From Chitinophagaceae bacterium (GTDB lineage Bacteria; Bacteroidota; Bacteroidia; Chitinophagales; Chitinophagaceae), in the NCBI GenBank assembly GCA_016720585.1, contig JADKKH010000005.1, positions 248,001-312,000 on the forward strand: a stretch of 64,000 nucleotides of DNA, given 5' to 3'. Shown piece by piece: positions 18,176-26,631 of this stretch. Position numbers and translations under genes: made by a program. The notes beneath the pieces were generated by a model that worked only from the letters and a program-made list of their open reading frames with translations, did no database searches and was not told the DNA's origin. Numbering within the stretch: the stretch's first letter is position 1; every line of letters begins with the position of its first letter.

Positions 18176-21100
18176 TTATCTCACATGTACTTTACCGGTT
18201 GCCAGTTTTTTACCAGTGGCATTTCCAACAACCACATAATAAATACCTCTGTTTGCATTTTGCAGATTTATAGGTATTAAGGTATACGGTCCGGTGATAT
18301 TAAATTGCCGGTTATAAACCATGGCACCTTTGGAATCGAAAATAGTGATCTTCCGTTGGGTACTGGCCCCATCTGCATTGTAATAAGAAACGGTAAAGTT
18401 CCCGTCATTCGGACTCGGGAAAATAAACAAATTGCTGCTTACGGTGGCCCCGATAATAACATCTGCGGATTGATTAGAACATACCAGGCCGCCGGTAAAT
18501 GTTTCCTGGATAGCAACGCTGTATGTACCGAGTGCTTCCACATTGGCCACATAGGTATTCCCTATGTTTGTAAAACCAGTACCGTTCTTAATCCAATTGG
18601 TAGTTATTGTACCACCGGTAGATGCACTGGGTGTCGCGGTTAAAGTCGTTACCTGTCCTGGTAATAAATTGGTCAATGGCGCAGCCACCAATGTTACCGT
18701 TGGCAACTGGCGCACAGTAAGCAAAACAACGTTGGAAATTGTAAAAGCCGTACAGGTTGTATTGGATAACAGGCAACGGTATTGGTTACCATTCATTCCG
18801 GTTGTAACGGATGCTAGTGATAATGTTGAAGTGTTAGCACCGGGAATATTTATAAACGCAGGAACAGCAACCGTACTAACCTGCCATTGATAAGAGATCG
18901 GTTGTGTACTTGTACCCGTAACAGTAAAGGTCGTATTGCTTCCTGAACATTTTTCAGAATTGGCGGGTTGACCACCTGCCGCAATGGTAACAGGACTGAT
19001 GACAGTAAGTATGGCTGCACTACTGGTTACTGACGGAGCACAGGCTGCACTTACTACACATTGATACCGGTAACCATTCATAGAAGCTGTAACTGCTGAT
19101 GCCAGGTAAGACGTTCCGGTTGCTCCCGGAATGTCTGCATAACTGGTACCGCCATTCGTACTTAATTGCCATTGATAACCCGAAGCTCCGGTTGCTGCAA
19201 TGGTAAATGTTGCATTACTGCCCACACATAAGGTCTGGCTGGCAGGTGGTGTATTAATAGTTGCACTTGCAGCAGTACTTATTGTATAGGTTAGATTCCG
19301 TGTTTGTGTAGGTGCACCGGCAGAAGTTCCGGTTATCGTTATGATATAAGAACCACTTGCAAGGGTATTCGTTCCATTCAGCGTTACTGTAACATTACTA
19401 CCTGCCGCAACGGGATTAGATGAATAACTAACTGTTGTCCCCGGAGGAACACCAGATGCTGCAAGATTGATTGGATTAGCAAAGCTGCAGGTACTATTGC
19501 CCAGTACGATTGACATGCTGGCGGGTACCGGACAGGAGGAAACTGCGGGTGAAGGTGAACTAAATGCAAACCCGGACTGGATCGCAAAATCGTTGTTGGA
19601 AATATCAAAAAAGATATTGCCAACTGCTTCGATCTTTATTTTGGCAGTTGTTGTTGGTATGCAGGGAATTGTTATTGCCTCAGTACCATCGTTAGCAGTA
19701 CTCGCCGATAATACCGTTGGATAAGTTACTCCTCCATCTGTAGATAATGAAATCTTTACATTGGATACGTTTATGGGTGCGGCATTAGTGCCCGCAACGT
19801 TCCAGGTTATATTTTGTGTAGTACCGCCGATAAAACTTTCTCCACCATTGGGTGCAGTAACGATAAAGGGACCCGTTGCGTCAATTGCATTTACCTGGAA
19901 TGTACCGGTAAAGCCAGCCTGGCATCCTTCTCCTCCGGTCACCACTCCTCCGCCACCGGCACGGTTGTCTCTGACTGTCAACCTGAATTTCATCGCCCTG
20001 CCAACCAATGGTAAAGTTTCTCCTTTTAATCCACCCATTGTTGCAGGTGGGTTAACAGGATAACCGGCTAATATTACGGCCATGTCAGGAAATGTGCGGT
20101 TGCCGGTTGTTACAGGTACTCTTGATTTAAACAGGGGAGCATTTATTGAAGTAGCACCCCCATTCCAGGCACCTCCAGGTCCAAGGTCCCATTCTTCCCA
20201 ACAGTAGGTTAATGCATCTCCATTGGCATCTGTGGCTGTAGCTGATAAAGTAAATGGCGTATTTAATGGGATGCTGATATTATTATTATTCATTGCCGTA
20301 ATAACGGGAAGAATATTTCCATTGCTTGTAATTACCGGGCAGCTACCGCCCGTTCCTGCTATATAATTTCCTATTTCATCAAAACTAATAGTATGGAAGA
20401 ACGGATCACTATGTGGTTGCGTATTATCCGTGCCACATATTCCGGCATATCCCATAATGGATGTTGCGCTTCCTACTTCATAAGCGGTGGATCCATTACG
20501 GTTACCTCCGCCACATGACCCTGTAACGGAATTAAAAGTATGGTTACCGCCAAACTGGTGACCCATTTCATGGGCAACATAATCAATATCGAAATTGTCG
20601 CCTACCGGGTTGGATAAACCTGTTACTCCCCGGGCTTTAAATCCTGCCTGACAGATAATACCCAGAAAGGCAACTCCCCCGCCTCCGGTACTAAATACAT
20701 GCCCGATATCATAATTAGCATTCCCAATAATATTATCAATATTGGTCTGGTTCTGGCCAAGCATGGTACCACCATTATTGTTGGTATAAGGATCGGTTGT
20801 TCCATCAAGATAGATCAGTAAATTATTATTACTTACCAGAACCAATCTGACAGCAAGTTCAGATTCATACACACCGCTTACCCGGTTTACAGAAGTTAGC
20901 ATAGCTGCGGCTACAGCCGGAACAGTTGGTCCGGGACCAGCGACAGCAACGGCATATTCTCCTGTGCAGGCCAATGCCAGTCTGTAAGTATATAGTTGTG
21001 TGCCTCTGCAGGGACCAGCCTGGGCATTTTCGGGCCTGGGGATATTTTGCGTAACCTCACAATGAAAAGGATCAGGTCGCTGATTATCACGTGTGTAATA

Positions 21101-21592
21101 ACTCATATATTGATTTACATCCCGTCTGGCATAAGCATCAATCAGAAAATTTCCATTAACAGATAATACCTGGGCACTGAAACCGAAATAAGGATTATAA
21201 TCGAAACGGATAGTGGCATAAGGATCGTCAATACCCTGGCCGGCAAACGTTTTCATTTCCGGAAACTTATCAGATAATCCTGGTTCCATGATGGGACTTT
21301 CCCAAACATGAAACTTAGCCATCCGGCCATCCGGCATGGGCAATTCCATTATAGGCGCCAGGTTCCTGTTGGTCACATTTTTTTCAGCGGGCAATGACCA
21401 AAGAAAATTTTTCATTCCCGTAATATTCAGATCAGCAGCCCTGAATTTTTCCGGGGTAATTATTTTTTGCCCATTTGTCGGACGGATGGTATTCGCACCG
21501 GCATCTGTAAAAAAATTATTTTGTGCGAAAAGGGAAGATGAAATACTCAAGGCTGCTAACAACGTAAATAAAAAATGGTACGTTTTTTTCAT
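18176..21592 (-). CDS. Secreted metzincin (reprolysin-like M12) metallopeptidase, T9SS-sorted
   Basis: 1138 residues with signal peptide 1-23 (SSSLFAQ). The metzincin zinc site HEMGHQFGGNH is complete: His341, Glu342, His345 and His351, with a Met-turn in SIMGYAGIC about 40 residues later. The N-terminal part to about 200 is a propeptide-like region. Downstream are fibronectin/Ig-type segments, then two Ig-like repeats like those of the M36 neighbour and a T9SS sorting domain (FIFPSPNDGNFTVSYYN, then KITIFDSKGA). Probable extracellular protease. It is 221 bp upstream of the M36 gene on the same strand, with a hairpin between them. Confidence 0.93.
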   Translation of the reverse strand: MKKTYHFLFTLLAALSISSSLFAQNNFFTDAGANTIRPTNGQKIITPEKFRAADLNITGMKNFLWSLPAEKNVTNRNLAPIMELPMPDGRMAKFHVWESPIMEPGLSDKFPEMKTFAGQGIDDPYATIRFDYNPYFGFSAQVLSVNGNFLIDAYARRDVNQYMSYYTRDNQRPDPFHCEVTQNIPRPENAQAGPCRGTQLYTYRLALACTGEYAVAVAGPGPTVPAVAAAMLTSVNRVSGVYESELAVRLVLVSNNNLLIYLDGTTDPYTNNNGGTMLGQNQTNIDNIIGNANYDIGHVFSTGGGGVAFLGIICQAGFKARGVTGLSNPVGDNFDIDYVAHEMGHQFGGNHTFNSVTGSCGGGNRNGSTAYEVGSATSIMGYAGICGTDNTQPHSDPFFHTISFDEIGNYIAGTGGSCPVITSNGNILPVITAMNNNNISIPLNTPFTLSATATDANGDALTYCWEEWDLGPGGAWNGGATSINAPLFKSRVPVTTGNRTFPDMAVILAGYPVNPPATMGGLKGETLPLVGRAMKFRLTVRDNRAGGGGVVTGGEGCQAGFTGTFQVNAIDATGPFIVTAPNGGESFIGGTTQNITWNVAGTNAAPINVSNVKISLSTDGGVTYPTVLSASTANDGTEAITIPCIPTTTAKIKIEAVGNIFFDISNNDFAIQSGFAFSSPSPAVSSCPVPASMSIVLGNSTCSFANPINLAASGVPPGTTVSYSSNPVAAGSNVTVTLNGTNTLASGSYIITITGTSAGAPTQTRNLTYTISTAASATINTPPASQTLCVGSNATFTIAATGASGYQWQLSTNGGTSYADIPGATGTSYLASAVTASMNGYRYQCVVSAACAPSVTSSAAILTVISPVTIAAGGQPANSEKCSGSNTTFTVTGTSTQPISYQWQVSTVAVPAFINIPGANTSTLSLASVTTGMNGNQYRCLLSNTTCTAFTISNVVLLTVRQLPTVTLVAAPLTNLLPGQVTTLTATPSASTGGTITTNWIKNGTGFTNIGNTYVANVEALGTYSVAIQETFTGGLVCSNQSADVIIGATVSSNLFIFPSPNDGNFTVSYYNADGASTQRKITIFDSKGAMVYNRQFNITGPYTLIPINLQNANRGIYYVVVGNATGKKLATGKVHVR

Positions 21593-21724
21593 GATATTCT
21601 TTTGAATAAATAATAATTATTCCGTTTTCATTGCGAATGTGCTGAACCAATAAATCAGGGAAGGCCTAAAATTAGTTATTATTAATATCCCTGCAATCGT
21701 AATTTTTCAACATCCCTAATGAAA

Positions 21725-21752
21725 AAATCCCGCCTTTTGAAAAGCGGGATTT
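21725..21752 (-). terminator. Terminator of groEL
   Basis: 9-bp stem AAATCCCGC / GCGGGATTT, followed on the minus strand by a T6 run. It lies 43 bp past the groEL stop. Confidence 0.85.
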
Positions 21753-21794
21753 AATATTATTAGCGAAACTAACGACTCAGTACTCCGGACTCAC

Positions 21795-23429
21795 TTAGTA
21801 CCCCATGCCACCCATATCTGGTGCGCCATGTGCATGGGCTGCCTCTTCTTTCTTAGGTTTGTCAGCTACTACACATTCTGTAGTCAGTAACATACCGGCA
21901 ATGGAAGCGGCATTCTCCAAAGCAATACGGGTAACCTTAGTCGGGTCAATAACACCGGCTTTCAACAGGTTCTCATATACTTCAGTTCTTGCATTGAAAC
22001 CAAAATCGGCTTTACCATCTTTTACTTTCTGAACAACGATGGAACCTTCGATTCCTGCATTTTCAACGATCTGGCGAAGAGGTTCTTCCAGGGCTCTTCT
22101 TACAATAGCAGCACCTGTTGATTCATCTTCATTAGCGCCTTTAAATTTATCCAGTGAATCAATGGCGCGGATAAATGCAACACCACCACCGGGAACAATG
22201 CCTTCTTCTACTGCAGCTCTTGTTGCATGTAACGCATCGTCAACACGATCCTTCTTTTCTTTCATTTCCATTTCGGTAGCAGCACCGATATTCAAAACAG
22301 CCACACCTCCACTTAACTTAGCCAGGCGTTCCTGTAATTTTTCTTTATCATAATCAGAAGTAGTAACTTCTATCTGCGCTTTTATCTGGTTGATACGTGC
22401 ATTGATATCTTCTTTCTTGCCCTTACCGCCCACGATCGTCGTATTGTCTTTATCAATGGTAACGGTCTTGGCCTGTCCCAGGTAAGAGAGATCAGCATTT
22501 TCAAGTTTATAACCCTGCTCTTCACTGATCACTGTACCGGCAGAAAGTTTTGCAATGTCTTCCAGCATTTCTTTTCTGCGGTCACCAAAGCCCGGTGCTT
22601 TAACGGCAGCCACTTTCAAAGTGCCACGAAGTTTATTAACTACTAAGGTAGCCAGTGCTTCACCTTCCAGGTCTTCAGCAATGATCAACAACGGACGACC
22701 ACCTTGTGCAACTTTCTCCAGGATATGCAGGATGTCCTTCATATTGCTGATTTTTTTATCATAAATCAGGATATAAGGATTCTCCAGCTCGGCCTGCATT
22801 TTTTCGCTGTTGGTAACGAAATAGGGAGAAATATAACCCCGGTCAAACTGCATTCCTTCCACTACTTCAATACCGGTTTCAGTACCTCTTGCTTCTTCTA
22901 CAGTGATAACACCTTCTTTGCCCACTTTCTTCATGGCTTCGGCGATCAGCTTTCCGATCTCGTTATCATTATTGGCAGAGATAGCTGCTACCTGCTGAAT
23001 CTTGCTGCTGTCATTTCCTACAGCTTGCGACTGGCCTCTCAGGTGTTCCACTACTTTATTTACAGCTTTTTCAATACCTCTTTTCAAATCCATGGGGTTA
23101 GCACCGGCAGCTACCATCTTCAGACCTTCGCTGATAATTGATTGCGCCAGTACGGTAGCCGTGGTAGTTCCATCACCTGCAATGTCGGCAGTTTTAGAAG
23201 CTACTTCTTTTACCATCTGTGCTCCCATATTTTCAATAGGATCTTCCAGTTCGATTTCTTTTGCTACGGTTACACCATCTTTCGTTACCTGTGGTGCACC
23301 AAATTTTTTCTCAATAACTACGTTACGGCCTTTGGGGCCCAGAGTTACTTTCACGGCATTTGACAGAATATCAACGCCTTTTTTCATTCTATTTCTTGCT
23401 TCAATATCGAAGAAGATTTGCTTTGCCAT
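21795..23429 (-). CDS. groL: 60 kDa chaperonin GroEL
   Basis: 544 residues, the usual family length. Typical N-terminus (MAKQIFFDIEARNRMKKGVD), nucleotide-binding GDGTTTATVLAQ near residue 86, and a Met/Gly-rich tail (GAPDMGGMGY) that is shorter than the E. coli GGM tail. It forms the 14-mer folding chamber with GroES, encoded just upstream on the same strand. The 128-bp spacer between the two genes is built of 7-nt periodic units. No CIRCE operator was seen near either gene. Confidence 0.98.
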   Translation of the reverse strand: MAKQIFFDIEARNRMKKGVDILSNAVKVTLGPKGRNVVIEKKFGAPQVTKDGVTVAKEIELEDPIENMGAQMVKEVASKTADIAGDGTTTATVLAQSIISEGLKMVAAGANPMDLKRGIEKAVNKVVEHLRGQSQAVGNDSSKIQQVAAISANNDNEIGKLIAEAMKKVGKEGVITVEEARGTETGIEVVEGMQFDRGYISPYFVTNSEKMQAELENPYILIYDKKISNMKDILHILEKVAQGGRPLLIIAEDLEGEALATLVVNKLRGTLKVAAVKAPGFGDRRKEMLEDIAKLSAGTVISEEQGYKLENADLSYLGQAKTVTIDKDNTTIVGGKGKKEDINARINQIKAQIEVTTSDYDKEKLQERLAKLSGGVAVLNIGAATEMEMKEKKDRVDDALHATRAAVEEGIVPGGGVAFIRAIDSLDKFKGANEDESTGAAIVRRALEEPLRQIVENAGIEGSIVVQKVKDGKADFGFNARTEVYENLLKAGVIDPTKVTRIALENAASIAGMLLTTECVVADKPKKEEAAHAHGAPDMGGMGY

Positions 23430-23443
23430 TTTAAGTAGATTTT

Positions 23444-23555
23444 TAGATTATTAGTATTAAGTACATAGATCCTTAGAACTTAGTATTTACATTCTGTCAG
23501 ACTCGCTAGTCTTAGTACTGATGTCTGAATACTGACATCTTAGTACTAAGTATTT
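23444..23555. repeat. 7-nt periodic degenerate repeat in the groES-groEL spacer
   Basis: The spacer can be read as 16 heptamers; the last six are the clearest (AGTACTG, ATGTCTG, AATACTG, ACATCTT, AGTACTA, AGTATTT). It also contains a short inverted repeat GATGTC / GACATC (23520-23525 and 23534-23539). Function unknown. Confidence 0.5.
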
Positions 23556-23557
23556 CA

Positions 23558-23839
23558 TTAAACAATCGCCAGAATATCACTTTCACGCATGATCAGATAG
23601 TCTTCGCCTTCAATCTGAATTTCGGTTCCGGCATATTTACCATATAAAACGGTATTACCTGCTTTTACAGTTACCGGTTCATCTTTTTTGCCCGGGCCTG
23701 CTGCGATAACAATGCCCCGCTGTGGTTTTTCTTTAGCTGTATCGGGAATAATAATACCACCTGCAGTCTTTTCTTCCGCAGCGGCCGCTTTTACAATTAC
23801 CCGGTCGTGAAGAGGGGTAACGCTTACTTTTTTAGCCAT
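23558..23839 (-). CDS. groS: Co-chaperonin GroES
   Basis: 93 residues from the ATG at 23839 (MAKKVSVTPLHDRV). An ATG at 23902 is in frame but would add 21 non-homologous residues and would place the coding start upstream of the -7 box at 23877-23884, so the shorter form is preferred. The mobile loop (residues about 17-33, ending GGIIIPD) and the YGKYAGTEI and DYLIMRESDILA segments are typical. Caps GroEL; forms an operon with it. Confidence 0.96.
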   Translation of the reverse strand: MAKKVSVTPLHDRVIVKAAAAEEKTAGGIIIPDTAKEKPQRGIVIAAGPGKKDEPVTVKAGNTVLYGKYAGTEIQIEGEDYLIMRESDILAIV

Positions 23840-23876
23840 AATCTTATTGATTTTTTTGTTTTTTAATTTGGGACTG

Positions 23877-23884
23877 CAAAGGTA
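23877..23884 (-). promoter_or_regulatory. -7 box of the groES-groEL operon
   Basis: TACCTTTG on the minus strand, a full TAnnTTTG match, about 38 bp upstream of the groES ATG. No convincing TTG at the expected -33 distance. Confidence 0.5.
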
Positions 23885-24101
23885 CAACGAATTACGTGCC
23901 ATTGCTTTTTAATCTGGGAAAAATGCTGTTTTGTCGCATAAATCACATCCCGGGTAAATTAAACCGGGTATTTTTTTCAGGGTTAATGCCAAATTATCAG
24001 TTACGCAGGTTTCAGTTTGTAATTATCATCCTACCGGGTTCATTCGGATTAACATCCAGGCTAAACGCCTATCTTCGCCGCTCGAAACAGTTCTTAGAAC
24101 A

Positions 24102-25031
24102 ATGATCAGCAGAAGAAATATCCGGGTGAAAGTGATGCAAACCCTTTATACGGTTTCCACCGGGGACGCCCCCATTAAAACAGGTGAAGCCCGGAAATTA
24201 TTACAACAGCATTTTGAACAGACCCGGAACCTGTTTGTTTACCTTATTTATTTTTTGACCGAGATTACCCGGTATGCCGAAACCAGTGCACATCGCAGGG
24301 CTTCCAAGCACCTGCCTACGGACGATGATCTTCATGTAAACATTAAGATTGCCGGAAACGAATTACTCTGGAAGATGCTGGAAGACCCGGCATTAAAAGA
24401 ACAGTTCGCCATTCAAAAACCCGAACTGCTGGCCGATAAAGATCTGATCCGAAATACCTATCAGCACCTGGTAGAAACTCCGGAATATAAAACGTATATC
24501 AATCACGCTTCCCGGGATAGAGGCGAAGAGAAAAAAATTCTTGAATTTATTTTAAATGACCTGATGCTGGCCAATGATGCTTTTGTATCCCATATCGAAG
24601 ACCATTTTTCCAATTGGGACGACGATGGTGAAATGCTGGTACAATTACTGGCCGGTTATGTACAAAAGCCGGGCCATTTCAATTTCAAACAAATGATGAG
24701 TACCGATAAACTACAATTTTCGGAAAGCCTCCTGGTGACGGTACTGGATAAAAGTGAACACCTGGAAAGTCTTATCATTCCCAAACTAAAAAACTGGGAC
24801 CCCGAAAGAATCGCCCAACTCGATATGATCATGATGAAAATGGGGGTTGCAGAATTTCTTTATTTTGAAACGATTCCGCCAAAAGTCACAATCAATGAAT
24901 ACATAGACCTGGCAAAAGACTACAGCACAACACAAAGCGGACAATTTGTCAATGGTATCCTGGACAATATTCATAAAGAGCTGGTGCAGCAGGGCAAAAT
25001 GCAAAAAAAGGATTTTAAAAAAACCGGTTGA
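24102..25031 (+). CDS. nusB: Transcription antitermination factor NusB (long form)
   Basis: 309 residues, more than twice the 139 of E. coli NusB, which is usual for Bacteroidota. The N-terminus (ISRRNIRVKVMQTLY) and the C-terminal part (WDPERIAQLDMIMMKMGVAEFLY, then KVTINEYIDLAKDYS, then FVNGILDNI) carry the NusB fold; the middle (about 60-200) is an inserted helical region. NusB joins the rRNA antitermination complex with NusE. It heads a run nusB-DUF1573-yajC-coaE, a common order in this phylum. A TATCTTCG box at 24070-24077 could be its -7 element. Confidence 0.92.
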   Translation: MISRRNIRVKVMQTLYTVSTGDAPIKTGEARKLLQQHFEQTRNLFVYLIYFLTEITRYAETSAHRRASKHLPTDDDLHVNIKIAGNELLWKMLEDPALKEQFAIQKPELLADKDLIRNTYQHLVETPEYKTYINHASRDRGEEKKILEFILNDLMLANDAFVSHIEDHFSNWDDDGEMLVQLLAGYVQKPGHFNFKQMMSTDKLQFSESLLVTVLDKSEHLESLIIPKLKNWDPERIAQLDMIMMKMGVAEFLYFETIPPKVTINEYIDLAKDYSTTQSGQFVNGILDNIHKELVQQGKMQKKDFKKTG

Positions 25032-25072
25032 CCCGGAACCCGGCTTATACCAGAAAGCGTAAAACGATAAAC

Positions 25073-25103
25073 TTGTAAACCTATAAACTTACCTTTACAT
25101 TTG
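25073..25103 (+). promoter_or_regulatory. Bacteroidota-type promoter of the DUF1573 gene
   Basis: TTG at 25073-25075, 20-bp spacer, TACATTTG at 25096-25103. The ATG is 23 bp downstream. The -33 part lies in an AT-rich stretch with 7-8 nt periodic TAAAC-type units (about 25056-25090). Confidence 0.6.
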
Positions 25104-25125
25104 TATTTTGTAAGAACTGTAAATC

Positions 25126-25572
25126 ATGAAAAATATATTCCTCATCGGGGCTGTTATGATCAGCCTTGCCGCTTGCAAAAGCAGTGATAAAAAAACCACT
25201 CCGGCACAATTGACCCCGGAAGAAAAAGCAAAAGCCCTTACCGATACGGCTAATTTTACAACCATACAATGGCTGGACTCCACCTATAAAGATCTGGGAA
25301 AATTGAAAGCCGACCAGACTGTGGAAATAACATACCGGTTTAAAAATAGTGGCACCAAAAACCTTATTATCGATAACGTTTCCGCACAATGCGGTTGCAC
25401 TATTCCGGAAAAACCGGAAAAGGCATTTGCCCCGGGAGAAGAAGGTCTTTTAAAAGCTAAATTCAATGGGAGCGGTAAAGGCCAGATAAGAAAAGAAATA
25501 TACCTGACCGCAAATACAAAACCCGAGAATGCTTATACACTTTCCTTTGGTGGAGAAATAATTAACCAATAA
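25126..25572 (+). CDS. DUF1573 domain lipoprotein
   Basis: 148 residues. Lipoprotein signal with lipobox LAAC (Cys17). The body from about residue 40 has the DUF1573 pattern: DLGKLKADQTVEITYRFKN, then LIIDNVSAQCGCTIPEKP and FAPGEEGLLKAKFN, an Ig-like fold of the PapD/MSP type. Membrane-anchored on the periplasmic side or exported to the outer membrane; precise function unknown. It lies between nusB and yajC with its own promoter and is 20 bp upstream of yajC. Confidence 0.9.
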   Translation: MKNIFLIGAVMISLAACKSSDKKTTPAQLTPEEKAKALTDTANFTTIQWLDSTYKDLGKLKADQTVEITYRFKNSGTKNLIIDNVSAQCGCTIPEKPEKAFAPGEEGLLKAKFNGSGKGQIRKEIYLTANTKPENAYTLSFGGEIINQ

Positions 25573-25592
25573 AAATTAAAACTGCATAAAGA

Positions 25593-25931
25593 ATGTTTAC
25601 TATCTATTTATTACAGGCAAAAAGTACCTCCTCCGGATTTGGCGGCTTCCAATTTATCTTCTTGGGTTTAATGATCCTGGTTTTCTGGATGTTTTTTATC
25701 CGGCCCCAGGCAAAAAGAGCCAAGAATCAGAAAAAATTTATTGAAGATCTGGGTAAAGGTGAGAAAATTGTCACTATTGCCGGTATTCATGGCACCATCA
25801 ATAAAGTCAACGATGACGGCACCCTGAGTATTGAGATCAGCCCGGGCAGCTATTTAAAAATTGAAAAAAGCGCTATCAGTATGGACTGGACTGCTGCTTT
25901 AAATAAACCCACTGTTACAGACAAAAAATAA
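25593..25931 (+). CDS. yajC: Preprotein translocase subunit YajC
   Basis: 112 residues with one membrane helix (about 18-38) ending in the hallmark FFIRPQAKRAKNQKKF, then a soluble domain with LGKGEKIVTIAGIHGTI. YajC is an accessory of the SecDF complex; secDF itself is encoded 3.5 kb downstream in the window. Followed by an unusually elaborate terminator. Confidence 0.95.
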   Translation: MFTIYLLQAKSTSSGFGGFQFIFLGLMILVFWMFFIRPQAKRAKNQKKFIEDLGKGEKIVTIAGIHGTINKVNDDGTLSIEISPGSYLKIEKSAISMDWTAALNKPTVTDKK

Positions 25932-25944
25932 TTTTTAAACACCC

Positions 25945-26013
25945 TCCCGTTTTTTCAGGGCCCCTTGGTACGTTTCGTACGTGACCAGTCCCTGCCAAAA
26001 CGGGATTTTTTTT
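25945..26013 (+). terminator. Large structured terminator after yajC
   Basis: Outer stem of 16 positions (25945-25960 with 25990-26005, two mismatches), enclosing a second small hairpin (GTACG / CGTAC near 25968-25980), then T8 at 26006-26013. It separates yajC from coaE. Confidence 0.8.
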
Positions 26014-26040
26014 GAACTTTTTTATCCGCATATTCTCATC

Positions 26041-26631
26041 ATGATAAAAGTTGGTTTAACAGGTGGTATCGGCAGCGGTAAAACAACCATTGCCCGGATA
26101 TTTGAAACCCTGGGCATCCCGGTTTATAATGCCGATGATGCAACCAAACGGCTTATGAACAGCAACCCGGATCTGAAAACAACCCTGATTAAAAATTTCG
26201 GGGAAGCCAGCTATAAAAACAATGTACTCGATACAACTTATCTGGCCGGTATTGTTTTTAATGATCCCGAAAAATTAGCATTGCTCAACTCCCTTACACA
26301 CCCGGTTACAATAAAAGATGCAGCAGACTGGATCAGCAAACAATCAGCACCCTATGCTATAAAGGAAGCCGCCCTGTTGTTTGAAAGTGGTGCAGCGGAT
26401 CATGTGGATTATGTTATTGGCGTATTTGCCCCGCAACCTGTCCGGATAAAAAGAGTGATGGACAGGGATGGACTAACGGCAGAAGAAGTCATGAAACGAA
26501 TCAGCCGGCAAATGGATGAAGAGGTGAAAATGAAACGCTGTGATTTTGTGATCACGAATAATGAACATCAATTGGTTATTCCACAGGTACTGGAACTGGA
26601 TAAAAAATTAAGGGAACTTGCAAGCCGGTAA
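26041..26631 (+). CDS. coaE: Dephospho-CoA kinase
   Basis: 196 residues from the ATG at 26041 (MIKVGLTGGIGSGKTT). A GTG at 25981 is in frame but lies inside the terminator stem, so it is rejected. P-loop GGIGSGKT is at residues 8-15; YNADDATKRL and HPVTIKDAADW are typical of the CoA-binding lid. Last step of coenzyme A synthesis. Its stop codon abuts the stop of the convergent aminotransferase gene with no base between them. Confidence 0.95.
   Translation: MIKVGLTGGIGSGKTTIARIFETLGIPVYNADDATKRLMNSNPDLKTTLIKNFGEASYKNNVLDTTYLAGIVFNDPEKLALLNSLTHPVTIKDAADWISKQSAPYAIKEAALLFESGAADHVDYVIGVFAPQPVRIKRVMDRDGLTAEEVMKRISRQMDEEVKMKRCDFVITNNEHQLVIPQVLELDKKLRELASR

Noticed and set aside
23002..23454. Open frame of 150 codons on the plus strand over the groEL start region
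   Set aside because: It is the antisense shadow of groEL; composition is low-complexity Ser/Thr/Phe with no homology features.
23460..23557. CIRCE operator (TTAGCACTC-type) near groES/groEL
   Set aside because: The TTAGTACT segments in the spacer are only superficially similar; the N9 spacing and the GAGTGCTAA partner are absent, and the position is between the genes rather than upstream.
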